From Komagataeibacter sp. FNDCF1 (GTDB lineage: Bacteria > Pseudomonadota > Alphaproteobacteria > Acetobacterales > Acetobacteraceae), in contig NZ_JAIWOT010000001.1 of the NCBI RefSeq assembly GCF_021295335.1, forward strand, positions 995,001 to 1,059,000: a stretch of 64,000 bases of DNA, written 5' to 3'. Below the pieces are notes generated by a model, which saw only the letters and a program-made list of their open reading frames with translations, made no database searches and was not told the DNA's origin. The position numbers and the translations under genes were made by a program. Below, in pieces: positions 10,571-21,217 of the stretch (position 1 is its first letter; each line of letters begins with the position of its first letter).

Positions 10571-11197
10571 ATGCCCATCAAACGCCGCACCCTGCTTGCC
10601 CTTGCCCCCGCACTGATTGCCGGCGGCGGCCTGCTTTCGGGTCGGGCCATGGCGCAGACCGCCGATCCGCGTCTGTCGATCCGCGCGGTGGGCAATCCGT
10701 CTGCCAAGGTCCATGTCGAGGAATGGTTCTCCCTGACCTGCACGCATTGCGCCCGCTTTGCCGCCGACATCTTTCCCGAGGTCCGCAGCAAGCTGATCGA
10801 CACGGGCAAGGTATACTACATCTTCCGCGACTTCCCGCTGGACCAGGTGGCGCTGACCGCCTCCATGGTGGCCCGCAGCCTGCCGCCCGAACGCTATGAG
10901 CCGTTCGTCCTTGCCCTGCTGTCCAGCCAGGACCACTGGGCCTTTGGCAAGACGCCGGAGGAATCACAGGAAGAAATCCGCAAGATGGCGGCGCTTGCCG
11001 GCATGTCATCCGAACTGTTCCAGCAGACCATCCATGACGATACGCTGCGCCATGCGATCATGGACGAGGAGGACCGCGCCCAGACCCAGTACAAGATCGA
11101 CGGCACCCCCACCTTCCGCTTCAATGACAGGGAGCAGGTCGCGCAGGAACTGACCTACGACGAGTTTGCCCGGAAGGTCGAGGCGGCAAGCCACTGA
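10571..11197 (+). CDS. DsbA-family thiol:disulfide oxidoreductase (exported)
   Basis: A DsbA/DSBA-like thioredoxin-fold protein of 208 residues that probably forms or shuffles disulfides in the periplasm. The active site is Cys57-Thr-His-Cys60 in FSLTCTHCARF. The N-terminus (KRRTLLALAPALIAGG...AMAQ) is an export signal with a twin-arginine-like start. A cis-Pro-type loop is visible in IDGTPTFRFND. ATG 10571 is chosen because CCGGAGAG precedes it and it begins the signal peptide directly. It may be co-transcribed with smc, which starts 16 bases after its stop. Confidence 0.88.
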   Translation: MPIKRRTLLALAPALIAGGGLLSGRAMAQTADPRLSIRAVGNPSAKVHVEEWFSLTCTHCARFAADIFPEVRSKLIDTGKVYYIFRDFPLDQVALTASMVARSLPPERYEPFVLALLSSQDHWAFGKTPEESQEEIRKMAALAGMSSELFQQTIHDDTLRHAIMDEEDRAQTQYKIDGTPTFRFNDREQVAQELTYDEFARKVEAASH

Positions 11198-11213
11198 CCG
11201 GGACCATTCCATC

Positions 11214-14200
11214 ATGACCGCCCGTTTCGTCCGGCTGCGCGTCGCAGGCTTCAAAAGCTTCGCCGACCCGGTTTCCCTTGATATCCTGCCCGGGCTGACC
11301 GGCATCGTGGGCCCTAATGGCTGCGGCAAGTCCAATGTGGTCGAAGCCCTGCGCTGGGTCATGGGGGAGACCAATGCCCGCTCCCTGCGTGGCAGCGAGA
11401 TGGATGACCTGATCTTCGCCGGCACCACCGCGCGGGCCGCGCGCAACATGGCGGATGTCACCCTGACGCTGGAGGGTACGGCCGAAGTCGCTCCCGCCCC
11501 CTTTCAGGGGCAGGACGAACTGCAGGTCTCCCGCCGGGCCGAGCGGGGATCGGGCAGCGGCTACCGCATCAACGGGCGCACCATGCGCGGGCGCGACGTG
11601 CAGACCCTGTTTGCCGATCTGGCATCGGGTGCGCGGTCCTCGGCCATGGTCAGCCAGGGCCGCGTCTCCGCGCTGGTCAATGCCCGGCCGGAGGAACGCC
11701 GCACGATCCTGGAGGAAGCCGCCGGCATTACCGGCCTGCATGGCCGCAGGCATGAAGCCGAACTCAAGCTGCGTGCGACCGAAGCCAACCTGGCCCGGGC
11801 GGAAGACCTGCGCATCCAGCTTGAATCCCGGCTGGACGACCTGCGCGAGCAGTCCGGGCAGGCCGCGCGCTACCGCGAACTCTCACAAGGGCTGCGGGAA
11901 GCGGAAACCGCCCTGCTCGCCCTGCTTCACGCACGCGCCCACAAGGGTGTGGCGGAGAGCGAATCCGCCCTCCACACCGCCCGCACAGACCTGAGGGCGG
12001 CGGAGGAAATGGCGGAAAACGCCGTCATTGCCGATTTTGAAATCACGCAGACCCTTCCGGCCCTGCGTGATGAACTGGATACGCGCCGCACCGCCCTTGA
12101 ACGCTTCAAGGTCCGGGCCGAAACCATTGCCGATGAACTGGCCAGCGCCGAATCCACGCTGGCCGCGGCCCGCAGCCGCCTTGACGAATGTGAAGGCGTG
12201 CATGCGCAGGCGCTGGCCCGGCGTGATGACGCAACCGTCATGCTGACACAGCTTGAAGCCGAGCGTGCACAGGTGGAGGAACGGCTGGCCGCCCTCCCCG
12301 CCCTGCGCGACGCCCTGGAGGCGGAACGGACGGCGCTGGGCCAGAAGGCGGCGGACATGGCCGCCCGTGTGGAACAGGCCACCACCACATTGCGCGAAGC
12401 CCAGTTGCAGACCACACAGGCCCGCACGGCACTGGAAGCGGCGACCGCAACACATGCCAGCCTGGCCACCCAGCACAGGGAACTGGCCACCGAGATCATG
12501 GCCCTTGAATCCGACATGCCAACCGAAGCCGCGATCGCGGCCCATGAGGAACGGATTACCGATACGGCGGCGCGGGCCACCACAGCACTCGCCGCGCGTG
12601 AAGAGGCCACCCGAACCCATTCGGAAGCCGTGCTGCAGGCCGGACTGGCGCGCAACGCCGCCACGGAAAGCACCCGCCTGCACGCACAGGCGACCCATGA
12701 CGCCAGTGCCGTGAAGACCCGGCTTGACGCGCTGGAGCGTGACGTGACGGCCCTGCGCGCCCGGGTGGAGCAGGCCCGCGCCAGTCTGGTGCCCGAGGCC
12801 GAGCGTGACCGTCTGGCGCAGGCCCTGCACGATGCGGAGGGCACGCTGGCCACCGTCCGCACCGGACTGGAGGCGGCGGAAGAAGCCCGCGCACAGGCCA
12901 CGCAGGCTGAAATCCAGGCCAATGCCCGCCTGAAGGAAGCCCGCTCCACCCGGCAGGCGACCGAGGAATCCCTGCGCGCGGCGCAGGCTGCCCACACCCG
13001 TGCGGGCAGCGAGGTGGAAACGCTGGCCACCGGCATGGAACAGTTACGCGCGCAGGCCGTGCCCGATTCCGCCCTGCATGCGCTAACAGCCCGCCGAGAG
13101 GCCGCCGAGCACACGCTGGAAACCGCGCGCAACCACATGGACGCCGCCGAATCCGCCCTGATCACCGCAACGCGGGAGGAAGAGTCGCATACGGCCGGGC
13201 TGGCGCAGGCCCGCGCCCGGCTGTCCGGTCTGGAAGCCGAAGCCGATGGTCTGGCCCGTGCCCTGCAAAGCGACACGGAACAGACCGCCGTAACCGGCGT
13301 GACACTGGCCGAAAACCTGCATGTGCCCGCCGGGCTGGAAACCGCTCTGGCCGTGGTACTGTCCGACGGACTTGAAGCCGCCGTGAAGGGGTCCGCCCCA
13401 CGTGAATGGCATGACCTGCCGCCCGGCACGCCTGCCCCCTTTCCCTCAGCGGGAATCAGTCCGCTGTCCACCCTGCTGGAAGCGCCCCATGCCCTGTCGC
13501 GCGCGCTGGGTGCGGCGGGACTGCTGCCCGAAGGCATGGATGGTGCCGCCCTGCAGGCGGGTCTTGCCCCCGGGCAATGCCTTGTCACGCGTGAGGGAGC
13601 GCTGTGGCGGTGGGATGGCTACGTTCAGGCACCCAACCTGCCCGGACGCGCGGCCCTGCGGCTGAAGCAGCTGGGCCGCCTGCGCGAACTGCGTGCGGAA
13701 CTGGAACAGGTCCAAGCCGAAATCCCGACGCTGGATGAGGCGATGACGACCACCGCCGCCACGCGACAGAAGGCGGCCCACGCACTCGATACGGCACGCG
13801 AGGCCCGCGTCAGTGCCGAGAATGCCCTGCAGGCCGCCCGCACGGAGGAAGCCGACCTGTCCCGGCGGCACGCCACCGTCGCAGCACAGATCCATACGCT
13901 GTCCGTGCAGCACGAGACCGCGCAGGCCGCACTGGACGAGGCCCGCGCAAGCCTGGCCCGTGCCCGCGCGCAGGAAGCAGCCCTGCCGGACACGGTTGAA
14001 CTGACGCAGGCCCAGCAGACGGCACAGCACCATGCTGCACAGGCACAGGCCGAGGAAAGCCGCCTGCGCACGGCACGCCAGCAGGCCGAAGCCGCGCTGG
14101 AACGCGCCCGTCAGGCGCTGCATGCCACCCTGGCCAGCCATAACGGGGCCGAAACCCGCCTGCAATCCATGCTGCCCGAACTGAGCCGGCTGGACACCGA

Positions 14201-15749
14201 CCGCGATGCGCTGGCCCGGGAATACGCCACCCGGCAGGAACATCTGTCCAGCCTGCCCGCCCCCGCCATAGCGCAGGAAGCCGCCACGCAGGCGGCCACG
14301 CACGCCGCCAATGCGGAACAGGCCCTGCGCCATGCGCGTGAAGCGGTCGAGACCACTGCCGTACAGCTGGAACAGGCACGCACCGCACGCACCAGCCTTG
14401 AGCAGAAAATGCGCGAGACGGGCGCAAGGCTTGAAGCACGGCGTGCCCGTATGGCCGACCTGACCCATGCATTGGACCAGGCGGAAGAAGCCGAGCAGGC
14501 TGCCCGCGCGCATCTTGCCGCCCTGCCCGACATCGTGGAACTGGAGCATGACCTTGCCGCCCTGCGCGCGCAGGCGGCAGCGGTGCAGGCGCAGGATGAT
14601 GAACGACGTGAAGCCCTGAGCCAGCTTCAGGCGGAAAACGCGACCCTGCGCCAGCGCTTCGATGCCTCGGCTCAGGAAATGACCCAGTGGACCGCCCGCG
14701 TGGAAGCAGCGGCGCTGGAAGCCGAAGCCGCACGGGCCCGCCTGCACAACGCGCAGGCCGAACATGACCGCGTGGCCCCCCTGCCCGTGGCCGTGCGTGA
14801 ACGGCGCGACGCAATCGCAAGCGAACTGGAAGAACATGCCACCCGGCACGATGCGGCAGCACAGGCCCTGCAGGTGGCGCAGGCCCGTGCGGCTGAACGC
14901 CAGCAGGCCCGCGGCACGGCACAGGACACACTGATTGCCGCGCGTGAGGAACTGGTCCGCGCCGAAGGCAGGTGCGAACAGGCGCAGCTTCTGCTGGCCC
15001 AGATTCAGGCGGAATCCGAGCCGCCGCCTGGCGTGGTGGCCGCCGACCTGAGCACGGGGGCCGAAACCAGCCTGCGCCGCCGGGTCACCCGCCTTGAGCG
15101 CCAGCGCGAGGAACTGGGTCCCGTCAACCTGCGCGCCGAGATCGAGGCACAGGATGCGTCAGGCAAGATCGACACCATCCTGCATGAACGGGACGAACTG
15201 CAATCCGCCATTGCCCGCCTGCGCGGCATGATCGGCCAGCTCAACCGCGAGGGGCGGGAACGGCTGATGGCCGTGTTCTCCCAGATCGACCAGCATTTCC
15301 AGGCGCTGTTCGCGCGCATGTTCAACGGTGGCCGTGCCCATCTGGGCATGGTGGGCAATGACGACCCGCTGCAGGCCGGGCTGGAAATCTATGCCCAGCC
15401 GCCGGGCAAGAAGCTGGCGACGCTTTCCCTGCTGTCGGGCGGCGAGCAGGCACTGACCGCGCTGTCGCTCATCTTTGCCGTGTTCCGCTGCAACCCTGCC
15501 CCAATCTGCGTGCTGGACGAAGTGGATGCCCCGCTGGATGACGCCAATGTGGGCCGGTTCTGCGCGCTGCTGGCTGATATGGTGGCCGAAGCGGGCACGC
15601 GCTTCCTGGTCGTGACCCACCACCAGCTGACCATGGCGCACATGGACCGGCTGTATGGCGTGACCATGCAGGAGCGTGGCGTGAGCCGCGTGCTGTCGGT
15701 TGATCTGGAACGCGCCACCGAAATGGTGGACGGCGAACCTGCCCGCTAG
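11214..15749 (+). CDS. smc: SMC, chromosome segregation/condensin ATPase
   Basis: Structural maintenance of chromosomes ATPase that organises and segregates the chromosome together with ScpA/ScpB. The N-terminal head carries Walker A (GPNGCGKSN). The C-terminal head has the ABC signature LLSGGEQALTAL and Walker B ICVLDEVDAPLDD. Between them lie two long Ala/Glu/Arg-rich coiled coils and a hinge at roughly residues 690-810. At 1511 residues it is longer than the 1150-1200 of typical bacterial SMCs, the extra length being in the coiled coils; similarly long forms are known in Acetobacteraceae. ATG 11214 starts directly at the conserved RLRVAGFKSFADP region. scpAB is not in the window. Confidence 0.95.
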   Translation: MTARFVRLRVAGFKSFADPVSLDILPGLTGIVGPNGCGKSNVVEALRWVMGETNARSLRGSEMDDLIFAGTTARAARNMADVTLTLEGTAEVAPAPFQGQDELQVSRRAERGSGSGYRINGRTMRGRDVQTLFADLASGARSSAMVSQGRVSALVNARPEERRTILEEAAGITGLHGRRHEAELKLRATEANLARAEDLRIQLESRLDDLREQSGQAARYRELSQGLREAETALLALLHARAHKGVAESESALHTARTDLRAAEEMAENAVIADFEITQTLPALRDELDTRRTALERFKVRAETIADELASAESTLAAARSRLDECEGVHAQALARRDDATVMLTQLEAERAQVEERLAALPALRDALEAERTALGQKAADMAARVEQATTTLREAQLQTTQARTALEAATATHASLATQHRELATEIMALESDMPTEAAIAAHEERITDTAARATTALAAREEATRTHSEAVLQAGLARNAATESTRLHAQATHDASAVKTRLDALERDVTALRARVEQARASLVPEAERDRLAQALHDAEGTLATVRTGLEAAEEARAQATQAEIQANARLKEARSTRQATEESLRAAQAAHTRAGSEVETLATGMEQLRAQAVPDSALHALTARREAAEHTLETARNHMDAAESALITATREEESHTAGLAQARARLSGLEAEADGLARALQSDTEQTAVTGVTLAENLHVPAGLETALAVVLSDGLEAAVKGSAPREWHDLPPGTPAPFPSAGISPLSTLLEAPHALSRALGAAGLLPEGMDGAALQAGLAPGQCLVTREGALWRWDGYVQAPNLPGRAALRLKQLGRLRELRAELEQVQAEIPTLDEAMTTTAATRQKAAHALDTAREARVSAENALQAARTEEADLSRRHATVAAQIHTLSVQHETAQAALDEARASLARARAQEAALPDTVELTQAQQTAQHHAAQAQAEESRLRTARQQAEAALERARQALHATLASHNGAETRLQSMLPELSRLDTDRDALAREYATRQEHLSSLPAPAIAQEAATQAATHAANAEQALRHAREAVETTAVQLEQARTARTSLEQKMRETGARLEARRARMADLTHALDQAEEAEQAARAHLAALPDIVELEHDLAALRAQAAAVQAQDDERREALSQLQAENATLRQRFDASAQEMTQWTARVEAAALEAEAARARLHNAQAEHDRVAPLPVAVRERRDAIASELEEHATRHDAAAQALQVAQARAAERQQARGTAQDTLIAAREELVRAEGRCEQAQLLLAQIQAESEPPPGVVAADLSTGAETSLRRRVTRLERQREELGPVNLRAEIEAQDASGKIDTILHERDELQSAIARLRGMIGQLNREGRERLMAVFSQIDQHFQALFARMFNGGRAHLGMVGNDDPLQAGLEIYAQPPGKKLATLSLLSGGEQALTALSLIFAVFRCNPAPICVLDEVDAPLDDANVGRFCALLADMVAEAGTRFLVVTHHQLTMAHMDRLYGVTMQERGVSRVLSVDLERATEMVDGEPAR

Positions 15750-15762
15750 GGGACCGATAAGG

Positions 15763-15847
15763 AATAAAAGCTTCCGGGCGCCGCCTTTTTTCAAAAAGGC
15801 GGCGTCCTGCAAAGCTTTTTGAAAAAAGCCTCACCAAAAACTTTTAT
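15763..15847 (+). repeat. Intergenic palindromic element, copy A
   Basis: An 85-base element between the convergent smc and aarC stops. Its core is a strong hairpin, GCCGCCTTTTTT paired with AAAAAGGCGGC, followed by a second hairpin (GCTTTTTGAAAAAAGC). The ends are near-inverted (AATAAAAG and CTTTTAT). Similar copies lie at 27396-27485 (inverted), 42340-42427 (diverged) and 51483-51571. A/T runs on both sides of the GC stem would terminate transcription in both directions. Confidence 0.8.
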
Positions 15848-15910
15848 GGCTTTCGGTATGCCCCGTGGGCGAAGGGAGCGGATCTGTCCGACCCGCATCC
15901 CTCCGGCGCA

Positions 15911-17958
<2,048 letters not shown>

Positions 17959-18653
17959 TTGAGACGTCGGTTTCCCTCCCACCGGCCTGTCATGGCACGG
18001 GATGGCGCGGCCATTCCCCCGGGCGTGAGGGATGACCCGATGCCCGCCATCACGGTACCGGCGCACCCGCTGGCCGGCCTGCTGGCTGGCAGGAAGCTGC
18101 GGGTGGTGGGCGACGTACATGGTGACCTGCATGCCTTCCGCCACGCGGCCGCGACGGACCGTTTTGTCATACAGCTGGGCGACCTGATCGATTACGGCCC
18201 GGACAGCGCCGTGACCCCCCGCTCATGGAAACGCTGGCCCAGTTCATGGCCGAGGAGAACGCCGACGTGCACCAGCGCGCGCTGGCCGACCTGGCGCGCG
18301 CGCCCGCGTGGATCGTGATCGGGCAGTCCATATTCGTGCATGGGGGCTTTCATGCCCGCATGCTGGGCGAACTGCCGCCGCCGGGTCTGGGCACGGTGAC
18401 CCCGCTGCTTTCGCGCGCACTGTTTGGCGAGACCACGGGCCGGATGCAGAAGGACGGCTACCCCGAGCGCCGGCTGAACTGGGTAGACCACATCCCGGCA
18501 GGCTATACGGTTTATTGCGGGCATGACCGCCGCTCGACCGACGGGCGGCCATGGGTCCGCCAGGGGCGCATGGGCGGACGGGCCATATTTACCGATACGG
18601 GTGCTGGCAAGGGCGGGCATCTGGCATGGATCGACCTGCCACCGCTCCTGTAG
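17959..18653 (+). pseudogene. Disrupted calcineurin-like metallophosphatase (internal deletion and frameshift)
   Basis: The first frame (from TTG 17959 or ATG 18040) carries metallophosphatase motifs VGDVHGDLHAF and QLGDLIDYGPDS, then leaves phase at about 18210. The rest of the protein continues in another frame from near 18213 (DPPLMETLAQFMAEEN) to 18653, with SIFVHGGFHARM and GYTVYCGHDRRS. The segment that should hold the GNHD metal-ligand motif is absent at the junction. This points to a deletion of perhaps 30-50 codons that also shifted the frame. TTG 17959 follows a strong AGGAGAGG; ATG 18040 is a second possible start. The product should be inactive unless a sequencing error is involved, which could not by itself explain the missing motif. 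Confidence 0.75.
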
Positions 18654-18701
18654 GCAGCCCCCTGCATGATACCCTGATTTCACAAAGGAAAATCGACCCC
18701 G

Positions 18702-19019
18702 ATGAACAGCATCCAGGCCCAGCATGAAGCAGCCCAGCAGAAGCTGGAGGAACTGCGCCGCAGCATCGATAACATCGATGCCGCCCTGATCTACATGCTG
18801 GCCGAACGCTTCCGCCACACGCAGGCGGTGGGCAAACTCAAGGCCACCAATGACATGCCGCCCGCCGACCCCGCGCGTGAGGCGCGCCAGGTCGCCCGCC
18901 TGCGCCAGCTTGCCACCGCCGCCCAGCTTGATCCTGACTTCGCGGAAAAATTCCTTGCCTTCATCATCCGTGAGGTAATCCGCCACCACGAAGCCATTGC
19001 CGCCAGCGAAGGGCGGTAA
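18702..19019 (+). CDS. Chorismate mutase, AroQ class
   Basis: A 105-residue monofunctional chorismate mutase of the all-helical AroQ type, converting chorismate to prephenate for Phe/Tyr synthesis. The pattern LEELRRSIDNIDAALIYMLAER is followed by a TQAVGKLKA helix (Arg and Lys of the active site) and a C-terminal helix, FAEKFLAFIIREVIRHHE. A ribosome binding site (AAAGGAAAA) precedes the ATG. It lies between the broken phosphatase and aarB with short gaps and is probably co-transcribed with aarB. Confidence 0.88.
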   Translation: MNSIQAQHEAAQQKLEELRRSIDNIDAALIYMLAERFRHTQAVGKLKATNDMPPADPAREARQVARLRQLATAAQLDPDFAEKFLAFIIREVIRHHEAIAASEGR

Positions 19020-19026
19020 GCCGCCC

Positions 19027-19578
19027 ATGACCGACACAGCCGTACGCCCCGCATCACCTGCGGGCCAGCTGGTGCTGATACGCCACGCGCAGGCGGCTCC
19101 CGCCCCCTTTGGAGAGATGGGCCAGCATGCCGACATGCGCCGTCCCCTTACCGCCCGGGGCCATGACATGGCGGCCCGCTGCGGGGCGTGGCTGCGCGAA
19201 TGTCTCTTCGCGCCGGACCTGGTACTGGTCAGCCCTGCCCTGCGCACGCTGCAGACGCTGGAGGGCATCGGATCATTTTATGGCGATCGGCAGCCCGCTA
19301 TCCGACATGTGAACGCCCTGTATGACGCCACCACCGACACCATCCGGGACATGTTGTATGAGGTTCCGGATAAATGCAGCAATATCATTATATTAGGTCA
19401 CAATCCTGGCCTTTCTGCACTGGTCTGCCACTGGGCGGCAGGCCGGTGCCCGGCCGCACTGGAACCGGCGCTGCACCAGGGCTTTCCACCGGCCGCAATG
19501 GCCTGTTTCACCACCGGGAAGCCATGGAACACGGCCACGGACAGCGAAATCCGTCTTCAGGACCTGTATTGCCAATAA
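19027..19578 (+). CDS. aarB: AarB/SixA-type histidine phosphatase
   Basis: A small histidine-phosphatase-superfamily protein (183 residues) of the SixA type. The catalytic RHA motif is at Arg19-His20-Ala21 (LVLIRHAQA). A second catalytic region (SPALRTLQTLE) and the late histidine in ILGHNPGLS are present. In A. aceti the SixA homologue AarB sits with citrate synthase aarA and aarC; here it lies directly before aarA. SixA proteins dephosphorylate His-phosphorylated proteins, but the target in acetic acid bacteria is not established. The start at 19027 lies seven bases after the chorismate mutase stop. Confidence 0.85.
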   Translation: MTDTAVRPASPAGQLVLIRHAQAAPAPFGEMGQHADMRRPLTARGHDMAARCGAWLRECLFAPDLVLVSPALRTLQTLEGIGSFYGDRQPAIRHVNALYDATTDTIRDMLYEVPDKCSNIIILGHNPGLSALVCHWAAGRCPAALEPALHQGFPPAAMACFTTGKPWNTATDSEIRLQDLYCQ

Positions 19579-19800
19579 TGTCATTGCCCGTGACCGTGCA
19601 GGTGGATTGCCACGGCAGGGGTTTCGTTCCTATCGTCTGTGCCGAGGCCTGATGCCAGCCGCCCCGTGCGGCCATCGGGTAAATAAATTTGGGCACACTT
19701 ACAAACTGCCGCACGAACGGCAGATTGCCCGGAGGTTGGAGACACGTGTCGCCCCGTGCCCATGCGCACGCCGCGGTGACACCCAAGAGGAGTGTTGTAG

Positions 19801-21099
19801 ATGAGCGAGTCCGGAAAAACCGCCACAATGTCGCTGGATGGCAAGAATATCAGCCTGCCCATGCTGTCAGGCACGCTTGGCCCGGATGTCATCGACATCC
19901 GCAAGCTGCCCGCGCAGGCAGGGGTATTCACCTATGATCCCGGTTATGGCGAAACGGCTTCATGCTCCAGCAAGATCACCTTCATCGACGGTGAAAAGGG
20001 TATCCTGCTGCATCGCGGCTATCCCATCGCGCAGCTGGCCGAGCAGGCGACCTTCATGGAAGTGGCCTACCTGCTGCTCAATGGTGAACTGCCCAAGAAA
20101 ACCGAATACGACGCGTTCGTAAGTTCCATCAAGCATCACACGCTGCTGCATGAGCAGATCCGCAATTTCTTCAACGGTTTCCGCCGTGATGCCCACCCCA
20201 TGGCCATCCTGTGCGGCACGGTGGGGGCGCTGTCCTCCTTCTACCATGAAGGTCTGGATGTCTCGAACGCTGCCACCCGCTACCAGTCGGCGCTGCGCAT
20301 CATCGCCAAGATCCCGACCATTGCGGCATGGGCCTACAAATATACGCAGGGCGAGACCTTCGTTTACCCGCGCAATGACCTGTCATATGCGGAAAACTTC
20401 CTGTCGATGATGTTCGCCGTGCCCAGCGAGCCGTACAAGGTCAACCCGGTGCTGGCACGCGCCATGGACCGCATCCTGATCCTGCATGCCGACCATGAAC
20501 AGAATGCCTCCACCTCCACCGTGCGTCTGGCAGGCTCCACCGGTGCCAATCCGTTTGCCTGTATTTCGGCAGGCATCGCGGCCCTGTGGGGACCCGCCCA
20601 TGGTGGTGCCAACGAGGCGGTGCTGAAGATGCTGGCCGAGATCGGGCACAAGGACAACATCCCCGAATTCATCGCCAAGGTGAAGGACAAGAACAGCGGC
20701 GTGCGCCTGATGGGCTTTGGCCACCGGGTGTACAAGAACTTCGATCCGCGCGCGAAGATCATGCAGGCCACCTGTCATGAAGTTCTGGGCGAACTGGGGA
20801 TCAAGGACGACCCGCTGCTCGACCTTGCGATCGAACTGGAAAAAATCGCCATCCACGACGAATATTTCGTCAAGCGCAGCCTGTATCCGAATGTCGATTT
20901 CTATTCGGGCATCATTCTCAAGGCCATGGGCATTCCCACCAGCATGTTTACCGTGCTGTTCGCCGTGGCCCGCACCACGGGCTGGATCAGCCAGTGGAAG
21001 GAAATGATCGAGGAGCCGGGCCAGCGCATCGGCCGCCCCCGCCAACTCTATACCGGCGCGCCGGAACGCGATTTCACGCCGTTTGACAAGCGTGGCTGA
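19801..21099 (+). CDS. aarA: AarA, citrate synthase
   Basis: Type II (hexameric, Gram-negative type) citrate synthase of 432 residues that condenses acetyl-CoA with oxaloacetate. The active-site segments are [29 protein letters not shown] (near residue 305) and the Asp-bearing NVDFYSGI. A strong ribosome binding site (AAGAGGAG) precedes the ATG. In A. aceti the orthologue is the acetic-acid-resistance gene aarA. The 222 bases upstream contain an AT-rich patch (19678-19700) that may hold its own promoter, so expression may be partly independent of aarB. Confidence 0.95.
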   Translation: MSESGKTATMSLDGKNISLPMLSGTLGPDVIDIRKLPAQAGVFTYDPGYGETASCSSKITFIDGEKGILLHRGYPIAQLAEQATFMEVAYLLLNGELPKKTEYDAFVSSIKHHTLLHEQIRNFFNGFRRDAHPMAILCGTVGALSSFYHEGLDVSNAATRYQSALRIIAKIPTIAAWAYKYTQGETFVYPRNDLSYAENFLSMMFAVPSEPYKVNPVLARAMDRILILHADHEQNASTSTVRLAGSTGANPFACISAGIAALWGPAHGGANEAVLKMLAEIGHKDNIPEFIAKVKDKNSGVRLMGFGHRVYKNFDPRAKIMQATCHEVLGELGIKDDPLLDLAIELEKIAIHDEYFVKRSLYPNVDFYSGIILKAMGIPTSMFTVLFAVARTTGWISQWKEMIEEPGQRIGRPRQLYTGAPERDFTPFDKRG

Positions 21100-21110
21100 A
21101 TAAAAAATTT

Positions 21111-21141
21111 ATGCCAGGCAGGTATCCTTCCTGCCTGGCAT
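21111..21141 (+). terminator. Strong hairpin after citrate synthase
   Basis: A perfect 12-base inverted repeat (ATGCCAGGCAGG and CCTGCCTGGCAT, loop TATCCTT) begins 11 bases after the aarA stop. It probably ends the aarA transcript. The T-rich side (AAAAAATTT upstream) would favour rho-independent termination on the minus strand, so it may instead protect the mRNA 3' end. Confidence 0.6.
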
Positions 21142-21217
21142 AACAGTCTGGTTTTCAGAAAATCGAATCACTTAGATTGATATTGTCATAACACATCGAC
21201 TAAGTCACCATACGGGC

